Positions 27,186 to 33,299 of a stretch of 33,299 nucleotides of DNA are shown here, piece after piece (position 1 is the first letter of the stretch; every line of letters begins with the position of its first letter). Source of the stretch: Myxococcota bacterium. GTDB taxonomy: Bacteria > Myxococcota > XYA12-FULL-58-9 > JASMKV01. The stretch is taken from contig JASMKV010000417.1 of the NCBI GenBank assembly GCA_030749035.1, forward strand, positions 1-33,299, written 5' to 3'. The notes beneath the pieces are model-generated. The model saw nothing but the letters and a program-made list of their open reading frames with translations. It ran no database searches and had not been told where the DNA came from. Position numbers and translations under genes: made by a program.

Positions 27186-27866
27186 ATGGCTTTTATGCGC
27201 TTCTTTTGTACTCTCTGGATGCTCTTATGGCTGGGCTGTGGCCCAAGCGCGGTTGACTCGCCTGCTTTATCGCAAGAACGTGTTGATTATCGTCTTTATC
27301 CTTATGCCCAGGCTGTGGTGGAATTTAATCCCGGCCCCGAATCAGGATTTGGCCAGGAACTTTTTCCTGAAATTGTTTTGGGGCCACCCCAAGGATTTGG
27401 TCCAGCGCAAGGTTCTGTTGATGTACTCAGTTTGGGGGTTGCTGGGGAAATTATATTGGATTTTTTTCCTCGGGAAATGATTGATGGCGAGGGGGCCGAT
27501 TTTGCGGTTTTTGAAAATGTTTTTTGGCCAGGAAACGACAGCAGCAACCCCTGGAAGGAATTGGCAGAGATCTCTGTGAGTGATGATGGTGAAAACTGGC
27601 ACACTTTCACTTGTGTGCAGGAAAATTCGATCATCGGTGAATGGCCCGGCTGTGCGGGATGGCGGCCAACGCATTCTTATACGCCGCAGACAGAGTCACT
27701 CGACCCCGATATGAGTGGCGGTGACCTTTTTGACCTTGCCGAGCTTGGTTTAACCCATGCGCGTTATGTTAAAATTCAAGACTTGGGACAAGGTGGAGCG
27801 GCACCAAGTGCGGGTTTTGATTTGGATGCGGTTGGCCTGATTCATTTTGAAGAGCTTACGGACTAA
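27186..27866 (+). CDS. Riboswitch-controlled cell-surface lipoprotein, unknown function
   Basis: The 226-aa protein has a short hydrophobic signal (FFCTLWMLLWLGC, Cys18), probably a lipoprotein. Its mature part contains DFAVFENVFW (about residues 100-109), AEISVSDDGENWHTFTC, PTHSYTPQ, and GGDLFDLAELGLTHARYVKIQDL near 180, then GFDLDAVGLIH. This pattern is familiar from surface proteins with a discoidin-like beta-sandwich. I recall relatives near cobalamin-uptake genes, but I could not check that. It begins 14 bp after the first lipoprotein gene without a clear ribosome site, so it is probably translated from the same B12-controlled mRNA. An ATG at 27195 is a possible alternative start. Confidence 0.85.
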   Translation: MAFMRFFCTLWMLLWLGCGPSAVDSPALSQERVDYRLYPYAQAVVEFNPGPESGFGQELFPEIVLGPPQGFGPAQGSVDVLSLGVAGEIILDFFPREMIDGEGADFAVFENVFWPGNDSSNPWKELAEISVSDDGENWHTFTCVQENSIIGEWPGCAGWRPTHSYTPQTESLDPDMSGGDLFDLAELGLTHARYVKIQDLGQGGAAPSAGFDLDAVGLIHFEELTD

Positions 27867-27897
27867 AGAACGCTTACCAGCCCAGGGATTTCCGACA

Positions 27898-29022
27898 TTA
27901 TTTTTTGGGCATCAGTTTAAGTAATTTTCCTTGGTAGTAGGCAAGAATATAGAGTTCATTATTCAAGTCTTGGGCAAAAGAAGCGATATGATATGAGCTT
28001 TGCATAAGCATGTTGATGCCAAGCTGTTTTTCAGGGTCAAAATGAAAAATACGTCCTGATACAAAATCAGCAAAAATATATTGTCCGACAAGATGTTTCA
28101 TGGCCTTTCCTCTGTAGACATATCCACCAGTGATCGATTTATCACCGCGCTTTTGTGGGTATTGCGCCACAGGCTCTGTGAGCCCCGTCTTTTTGCATCG
28201 CTTTTTTTTATAACACTCTTTCCCTTCCATAATATTCCAGCCATAATTTTTTCCCGATTGAATCACATCAATTTCCTCCCTGCGGTTTTGCCCGACATCG
28301 CCAGCCCAGAGTTTTCCGGTCAGTTGATCGAAGTGAAATCGCCACGGGTTTCTTAGCCCCCAGGCAAAAATTTCAGGACGGTAAGGAGTATGAATGAAAG
28401 GGTTATCGGCGGGAATAGCATATGGTTTTTTACGGACATCGATCCTTAAAATATTGCCCAGTAAGGATTGCCGGTTTTGGGCGTTTCCTTTTGGATCGCC
28501 CCCAGAGCCGCCATCGCCAAGGCCAATATAGAGAAACCCATCGGGACCAAAGGTGATATGACCACCATTGTGATTGCCATAGGGCTGCTCTACTTCAAGA
28601 ATGATTTCCTCAGACGCTTGATCGAGTTGACCACGTGCCGTGCAACAGCGCATGCGCGATATTCGTGAGAGAAAAGGTTTTTCACCACTGGTATAAGAAA
28701 GATAAATATAAGGCTGAGTTGGGTATTGTGGGTCAAAATCAAAACCCAACAACCCCGCTTCACCATGCCGTTGACTGTTGAGGCGTTTATCCAGGGTTAA
28801 AAAGTTGTATTGGGCAGAGTTTGGTTGCCATTTAATGAGTTCTCCACCTCTTTGCGCCACATACCAGACATTCGGTTCAGAAGGGTGTTGTCGGGCAGCG
28901 ACGGGTTGCTTGAAGGCAGCAGCAGTGATGTCCAAAAGCTCTATGTGTGCTTGCGCAGTCCGAGGCTCAAAGGAGTTCAAGCATAAAAAAAGCGACACCA
29001 AAGATAAAAAGTTTTTAGTCAT
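27898..29022 (-). CDS. PQQ-type sugar dehydrogenase / aldose sugar dehydrogenase-like protein
   Basis: The 374-aa protein has a signal peptide (FLSLVSLFLCLNSFEPRTAQA) and a six-bladed propeller pattern of the GSDH family. Visible signatures are HGEAGLLGFDFDPQY (86-100), NHNGGHITFGPDGFLYIGLGD (150-170, with His151 matching the catalytic His of soluble glucose dehydrogenase), WGLRNPWRFHFDQLTG, WAGDVGQNRREEIDVI and ITGGYVYRGKAM. Such enzymes oxidise aldose sugars in the periplasm using PQQ. No PQQ-synthesis gene is visible, so cofactor and substrate remain inferred; related HHIP-like proteins have other roles. The gene starts 2 bp after gpsA. Confidence 0.87.
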   Translation of the reverse strand: MTKNFLSLVSLFLCLNSFEPRTAQAHIELLDITAAAFKQPVAARQHPSEPNVWYVAQRGGELIKWQPNSAQYNFLTLDKRLNSQRHGEAGLLGFDFDPQYPTQPYIYLSYTSGEKPFLSRISRMRCCTARGQLDQASEEIILEVEQPYGNHNGGHITFGPDGFLYIGLGDGGSGGDPKGNAQNRQSLLGNILRIDVRKKPYAIPADNPFIHTPYRPEIFAWGLRNPWRFHFDQLTGKLWAGDVGQNRREEIDVIQSGKNYGWNIMEGKECYKKKRCKKTGLTEPVAQYPQKRGDKSITGGYVYRGKAMKHLVGQYIFADFVSGRIFHFDPEKQLGINMLMQSSYHIASFAQDLNNELYILAYYQGKLLKLMPKK

Positions 29023-29024
29023 CT

Positions 29025-30044
29025 CTAAGGGGATATAAATTCTTTACCCGGCTCGCGTTGGACAATGCGGGCAAAAGCTTGTTGTACGGGAAGACCTTCA
29101 TGAATAACTTCGTAGACACCTCGAATGATGCTCACATCGACGTTAAGATTTTGGGCGAGGGTCCAGGCTGAAAATGATGTATCAACACCTTCAACCACCT
29201 GTTTAATTTCTTCTGCGGCTTGTTTTGGTGTCAGCCCGCGGCCAAGAAGTTCACCAAAATTGCGATTTCTTGATGCACTACCGGTACAGGTCAGAATAAG
29301 ATCGCCAAGCCCGGAGAGCCCTGCCAGAGTCATGGGTTCGGCACCTTTCGCCAGGGCCATACGCGTCATTTCTCCTAGGCCACGTGTGATGAGCGCGGCC
29401 CGTGAGTTATCGCCTAAGTTGAGTCCGATAACCGCTCCTGCGGCGACGGCCATGACGTTTTTTAACGCGCCGCCCAGCTCGACGCCTATGATGTCGTGGG
29501 TGGTGTATACGCGAAAGTTTTCACAAAAGAAAATGCGTGCGAGTTGATCACAAAGTTTTTCATTGGTGCCCGCAAGGGTAACAGCGGTTGGTTGTTGTTG
29601 CATGATTTCGCGGGCAAAACTCGGTCCTGAAAGAGCGAAAATAGAATCTTCCCAGTCTTCCCCTAAGACATCGACAGCCACTTCAGCCATGGTGCATAAT
29701 GAATCTTTTTCGATGCCTTTTGAGGCTATGACAATGGGTTTCTTTTGTGCTTGGTTGCAAAGATGATCTCGTGTTTGGGTTAGGACTTGACGAAAGGTTT
29801 GGCTTGGCACGGTAAAAAGTAGCCATTCACTTTTTTGCAGGCCTTCGACGAGATCAGAACTGACCTGGATTGTCGGAAAAATTTCATGTTCAGGGAGATA
29901 TTTTTGATTGTACCGTGATTCTTGAGTTTGTATGGCTTGTGCTGCATCGCGAAAGTACAAATGTGTTTGTAAGCCGAGTCTGGCAAGGAGATCTGCCAAT
30001 GCTGTTCCAAAGCTACCCCCACCTATAATCGCGACCGAATTCAT
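29025..30044 (-). CDS. gpsA: Glycerol-3-phosphate dehydrogenase [NAD(P)+]
   Basis: The 339-aa protein matches GpsA in length (E. coli 339). The nucleotide-binding loop is IGGGSFGTALADLLA (7-21). IVIASKGIE carries Lys109, SGPSFAREI follows at 139, and GVELGGALKNVMAVAAG holds the catalytic Lys195. The C-terminal half has SRAALITRGLGEMTRMA and GLSGLGDLILTCTGSASRNR. It reduces dihydroxyacetone phosphate to sn-glycerol 3-phosphate for phospholipid synthesis. No strong ribosome site precedes the ATG. It lies 41 bp after the DUF72 gene and 2 bp before the dehydrogenase gene, all on one strand. Confidence 0.95.
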   Translation of the reverse strand: MNSVAIIGGGSFGTALADLLARLGLQTHLYFRDAAQAIQTQESRYNQKYLPEHEIFPTIQVSSDLVEGLQKSEWLLFTVPSQTFRQVLTQTRDHLCNQAQKKPIVIASKGIEKDSLCTMAEVAVDVLGEDWEDSIFALSGPSFAREIMQQQPTAVTLAGTNEKLCDQLARIFFCENFRVYTTHDIIGVELGGALKNVMAVAAGAVIGLNLGDNSRAALITRGLGEMTRMALAKGAEPMTLAGLSGLGDLILTCTGSASRNRNFGELLGRGLTPKQAAEEIKQVVEGVDTSFSAWTLAQNLNVDVSIIRGVYEVIHEGLPVQQAFARIVQREPGKEFISP

Positions 30045-30085
30045 TGTTTTTGATCATTAACTGCAGAGGCATTCGAGGTCAAACC

Positions 30086-30988
30086 TTAAAGTTTATGCTC
30101 CAGAGTTTTTCTAAGTTCTCTGATGGCGGTGGGCGCTGGGCAATGTGGGTGATTCTTTACAATAATAAAACAAGGCTCTTTTTTTCGTGTTTGTAGTAAT
30201 TCTTTTATTTGACTGTGCTCTTCTGTTTTACCTTCGTTTTGGGGTGCCCAAAGGACGAGCCACTCTTTTTGTTCGGCAAGTGCAATATGTTGTTCCAGAG
30301 GTTCTGGCATTGTAGGGCAGACATTGAAAACGTGCCAGAGATTGGGCCTTTTGAGGATCTCGAGATAGTCCTTATTAAAATAATCTTTATGGGATAGGAC
30401 GACGGCGATGTTGATTTCCTCGGGTATTTTTTCCGCAAAGTTTTCGAGTTTGGTGGTGAAGAGTTTCGGCTTCATTCCGCTTGTCGGTAAATGCTCTGGA
30501 AATTCGAAAATAAAAGCACGCAGATGCGCCTGAAAGAATTTTTTAAAGGGGGGATAAATTGTTTTTAAAAAATAATCAGGATCGAGAAAGTGAGGATTAT
30601 GGTGAGGTAAAGCTTCACGGTCTTCAGGTACGATGGGGTGCGCCGGACTTGCTCGAGGATAGGTCATGATGGGGTGTACCATGGAAAAGCATGGGAACCG
30701 CTCTGGCATTTGGTGTGCGAAGCATTGCAAATCTCGTTCAGGGGGGGAAGGGTATTTTTTAGGAGGAATACAAATTGTTTGGAAAAGTTCATGACGTGCA
30801 TATTCAATGAGTCCATGATGGTAGAGTTCAAGTTTGTCGTATTGTTTCTGCCAAACAAGCTCGCCCCATTCAGGCACAATAAACCCATTGCTCCCATAGT
30901 AGAGAGATCCATTGTTGCTTTTCTTTGCTGAAGAGACAGGGGCTTCAGGGATGGGCAGCGATAGCTGTGCTTCTGATTGTTTTCTCAC
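30086..30988 (-). CDS. DUF72 (YecE-like) family protein
   Basis: The 300-aa protein has the DUF72 N-terminal pattern SLYYGSNGFIVPEWGELVW (about 28-46), then LELYHHGLIEYARHELFQTI. A TIM-barrel-like succession of segments follows: FPCFSMVHPIMTYP, FFQAHLRAFIFEFPEHLPTSG, EINIAVVLSHKDYFN, LWHVFNVCPTMP and EWLVLWAP. The family is widespread and its function is not established. The start is a GTG at 30988 without a good ribosome site; the first 25 residues are polar and outside the family core. It lies 43 bp after the ppiD-like gene and 41 bp before gpsA. Confidence 0.82.
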   Translation of the reverse strand: MRKQSEAQLSLPIPEAPVSSAKKSNNGSLYYGSNGFIVPEWGELVWQKQYDKLELYHHGLIEYARHELFQTICIPPKKYPSPPERDLQCFAHQMPERFPCFSMVHPIMTYPRASPAHPIVPEDREALPHHNPHFLDPDYFLKTIYPPFKKFFQAHLRAFIFEFPEHLPTSGMKPKLFTTKLENFAEKIPEEINIAVVLSHKDYFNKDYLEILKRPNLWHVFNVCPTMPEPLEQHIALAEQKEWLVLWAPQNEGKTEEHSQIKELLQTRKKEPCFIIVKNHPHCPAPTAIRELRKTLEHKL

Positions 30989-31031
30989 AATCCAATTTTA
31001 GCACAAGGCGATATCAATTTCATCTTTCAGT

Positions 31032-32561
31032 TTAGGCGGATGGACCAAAAAGCGCAGGGTTGAGCACAATTTCCGTGTTGTTTCTGAGATGTTTTAACCA
31101 ATCACGGAAGACTTTACTTTGTTTTGTCCAAATGCCCTGTTGGCGCAAATTGTCTAAGTCATCAATAAATTTTTCTTCCTTGGGTATTTCGCGGTCCTTT
31201 AAAACACTAATAAAGTATGCACGCCCAACTTTATAGCTTTGCGAGGTTAGTGGGGATTCTTTTGTGAGTGCGAAGAGGGCTTTATGAAATTGTTCCGAAG
31301 TGCCAATGCGCGGCACGTTAGGTTCATCTTTTTGTAGCCAAGGTGTGGTTTTGCGTACGGGCAGGCTTGTTTCTGACTCAGCTTCATCTTGTGTGAGATC
31401 ATCCAGGACGCCACCAGCTTGCAGTTTTGCTAAGAGGGTATCGGCTTGATTTTTTGCAAGCGCATCTTTCCTGGCTTCTTGAAGTATTGATTTGGCGACT
31501 TCAGTTTTGACATCATCGAAAGGTTTACTGGCAGGGGGTTTAATTTCAACAACCTGTACGAGGTGTACGCCCAAGAGTGTTTTGATGGGCTCTTTGGAAA
31601 TCTCATCTGTTTTAAGAGTAAAAATTTCTTTTTCAAGCGGTTTGATGGTTTGACCACGTTTGATGAAGCCCATGTCTCCGCCTTTAACGGCACTTGTATC
31701 GTCTTGTGAGTGCTCTTTGGCTAAAGTTGAAAAATCAGCACCTTGGGCAATTTGTTCACGAAGTTGCTTGAGAAAAGCGGTCTCTTTGGCGATGTCTGCA
31801 TCGCTTGCATCTCTGGCCAGGCGACGTAATATTTGTCTGGCTTGTACCATTTGTGGTGTGCGGTATTTTAACTTATCTTTTTCATAGCGCTCTTTTAGCG
31901 CGTCGTTCGAGTCGCCAATATATGTTTTAAGTTCTTCATCGGATAACGCATCGACTTTTTGTTCTTCGGGGTCGAATTTAATAAAATCGACCATGACACG
32001 ATCATGCTCCCGCCAATACTGTTCACGCAATTCTTGATCTGAAATCGAAATGTTTTCAGTTAAAAAGAGTCGTAATTTATCGGACATGACCTCGCCACGT
32101 GCACGTTCCTCAAACTGCGCCACGCTAAGTTGAAATTGTCGACTGACCCAATTGGAGTATTGTTGGTAGGACACGTTTTCTACGCCGTAACGATTTTTGA
32201 GATGCTTGACGAGTTCTTCATCGGTGATTTTCAATCCTCTTTTGCGGGCGGCGATTTCTAAAAGTTTAGCGTCGATAAGAGCATCAATAATTTGTTTCCG
32301 AATGCCAAGTTTCTCAATAAAATCAGCATTTAATGTTGAGGTGTTGTTGGTGCTTTGGCGTATATAGTCGAGCTGTTGGGCCAAACGGGCACTGAACTCT
32401 TGAGGTCGAATGATTTCGCCTTCGACTTTGGCGGCATAATTGTCCTGGCCAAGGCAAGAGCTTGAGCCGGGACCAAAACTAAAGGCAAAAACGACAATGA
32501 TAACCCCAAAGATCAAGTAGATAAGGGTGGATTGTGAATGTCGGCGCATCATGTCCAGCAT
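31032..32561 (-). CDS. ppiD: PpiD-like membrane-anchored peptidyl-prolyl isomerase
   Basis: The 509-aa protein begins with a cytoplasmic tail and one membrane helix (STLIYLIFGVIIVVFAFSFG, about 11-30), the PpiD/SurA_N_3 topology. A large helical region follows (YAAKVEGEIIRPQEFSARLA onward). A parvulin domain lies at about 235-340: VQARQILRRLARDA, GGDMGFIKRGQTIKPLEKEIF and LLGVHLVQVVEIKP. A second chaperone-like helical segment makes up the C-terminus. It is expected to act at the periplasmic face on secreted proteins. I chose the ATG at 32561 because AGGGAG lies 8 nt upstream and the membrane helix then starts correctly; the longer in-frame reading to 32750 overlaps the divergent gene. Confidence 0.88.
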   Translation of the reverse strand: MLDMMRRHSQSTLIYLIFGVIIVVFAFSFGPGSSSCLGQDNYAAKVEGEIIRPQEFSARLAQQLDYIRQSTNNTSTLNADFIEKLGIRKQIIDALIDAKLLEIAARKRGLKITDEELVKHLKNRYGVENVSYQQYSNWVSRQFQLSVAQFEERARGEVMSDKLRLFLTENISISDQELREQYWREHDRVMVDFIKFDPEEQKVDALSDEELKTYIGDSNDALKERYEKDKLKYRTPQMVQARQILRRLARDASDADIAKETAFLKQLREQIAQGADFSTLAKEHSQDDTSAVKGGDMGFIKRGQTIKPLEKEIFTLKTDEISKEPIKTLLGVHLVQVVEIKPPASKPFDDVKTEVAKSILQEARKDALAKNQADTLLAKLQAGGVLDDLTQDEAESETSLPVRKTTPWLQKDEPNVPRIGTSEQFHKALFALTKESPLTSQSYKVGRAYFISVLKDREIPKEEKFIDDLDNLRQQGIWTKQSKVFRDWLKHLRNNTEIVLNPALFGPSA

Positions 32562-32700
32562 GATTAAACTCCCTGAAAAGTTAGATTTATGAGATGTTCG
32601 TTTATGCCTTTGCAGGAATAATCTCAAGCTTTTCCGGCATTCGTCGATGTAAAAGATGTAGGCAGGGTAACAAACACATTGAATTGAGTAGGGCAGATCT

Positions 32701-33198
32701 ATGTTAAGAGTGCATAGTACCAGCAAAATTCCGTCTGGCGAACGGATCACGACGTTGCTGCATAGGCTGTTTGGTAAGCCTGTAGAGTACAGCTATTCGA
32801 AGCCGGTGAAGACCCTTCCCTGGTTGCGCATAGGTGTGGCCGTATATTGCTACGAGGATGATACGATTGCGTTTTTAGGTCTTGCCGATCTCAATTTTTC
32901 AAGCCGGGCGGGCGCTGCGTTGACGTTAATACCCGCGAATGTGGCCGATCACGCGATTATCCAGCAGAAGTTATCAAGCTATATGTTTCGTAATCTTTAT
33001 GAGGTCTTCAATGGTCTTGGGCAGCTTCTCAATGATCGTGAAAAACAACCGGTTTACCTCAAGGCGCTGCATTTAGGTTCGCGTATGGATTTACCAGACT
33101 CATTGCGTGAGTTGGTAAAAACAAATCAGTCGAATGTGGATTTGGATCTCCATATCTCAGGTTATGGTGGTGGTCGCTTGACGATCATGGCCGCTTAA
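32701..33198 (+). CDS. Hypothetical protein, faintly CheC/CheX-like
   Basis: I do not recognise this 165-aa protein with certainty. There is no signal peptide. Beta-type segments (LRIGVAVYCYEDDTIAFLGLADLNF) are followed by a helix (SSRAGAALTLIPANVADHAI), a longer helix with YMFRNLYEVFNGLGQLLND, and a C-terminal strand region ending SGYGGGRLTIMA. The NLYEVFNGLGQLLN segment resembles the E-x-x-N helix of CheC/CheX phosphatases, but the match is weak. AGGG lies about 8 nt before the ATG. It is divergent from ppiD with 139 bp between starts, a gap that must hold both promoters; none was convincing. Confidence 0.75.
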   Translation: MLRVHSTSKIPSGERITTLLHRLFGKPVEYSYSKPVKTLPWLRIGVAVYCYEDDTIAFLGLADLNFSSRAGAALTLIPANVADHAIIQQKLSSYMFRNLYEVFNGLGQLLNDREKQPVYLKALHLGSRMDLPDSLRELVKTNQSNVDLDLHISGYGGGRLTIMAA

Positions 33199-33238
33199 AT
33201 CTTCTTGAAAATATAATAATAAATACAGTGACTTAGTT

Positions 33239-33299
33239 ATGTCTTGGAGTATGCTTTCCGGGCATTTTCGAGTTTGGCGCCGACTTGCGATTTTTGGAT
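33239..33299 (+). CDS. Possible start of a further gene, cut by the right edge
   Basis: An ATG at 33239 opens a frame reading MSWSMLSGHFRVWRRLAIFG to the edge, 41 bp after the preceding stop and in the same direction. A basic then hydrophobic start could begin a membrane or exported protein. No ribosome site is clear, so this is tentative. Confidence 0.35.
   Translation, partial: MSWSMLSGHFRVWRRLAIFG

Noticed and set aside
32562-32750. 63-residue extension of the PpiD-like protein.
   Set aside because: It runs into the divergent gene starting at 32701, and the ATG at 32561 has a better ribosome site and the expected membrane topology.

Overview
The window looks like chromosomal DNA from a Gram-negative bacterium of the former Deltaproteobacteria (Myxococcota/Bradymonadota-like), at mid GC. 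This is an inference from several things: a very large Cys-rich surface protein with MopE-type 'DxDGDG...DCDD' repeats, many lipoproteins, an outer-membrane beta-barrel protein, the mfd-parvulin-surA gene order and a DUF3467 protein. I see no rRNA, tRNA, CRISPR array, insertion sequence or phage gene. Nearly all of the DNA is coding, and no gene-free stretch exceeds about 300 bases.

Layout. 1-3621 (-): 5' part of a giant Cys-rich, probably exported protein that runs off the left edge. 3785-4509 (+): methylmalonyl-CoA epimerase and a DUF3467 protein. 4511-15432 (-): a tightly packed block read mfd, PrsA/PpiC-like lipoprotein, SurA-like isomerase, two glycosyltransferases, gyrB, fabH. 15481-16897 (+): a small lipoprotein and an unusual protein ending in a KOW domain. 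16902-18926 (-): an unknown exported protein and tyrS. 19054-19935 (+): an outer-membrane barrel protein. 19930-24013 (-): a 64-aa protein, a ComEA-like HhH protein, HemX, HemA, a lipoprotein and a FecE/BtuD-like ABC ATPase. 24158-25174 (-): an exported metallophosphoesterase-like protein. 25202-25978 (+): hemD. 25963-26442 (-): moaC. 26475-26723 (+): a cobalamin riboswitch with a probable SD-sequestering hairpin, followed by two lipoprotein genes (26731-27866). 27898-32561 (-): ppiD-like isomerase, DUF72 protein, gpsA and a PQQ-type sugar dehydrogenase. 32701-33198 (+): unknown protein, then possibly the start of another gene at the right edge.

How the genes fit together. Envelope biogenesis is a strong theme: three parvulin-type chaperone/isomerases, glycosyltransferases, fabH, gpsA and an outer-membrane protein. 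Tetrapyrrole metabolism is the second theme: hemX-hemA and hemD, plus an orphan metal-chelate-type ABC ATPase. The best candidate for something undescribed is the B12 riboswitch. It controls only two small secreted lipoproteins of unknown function, not a recognisable transporter or biosynthetic gene. The nearby epimerase belongs to a pathway whose mutase needs B12, so a cobalamin requirement is plausible.
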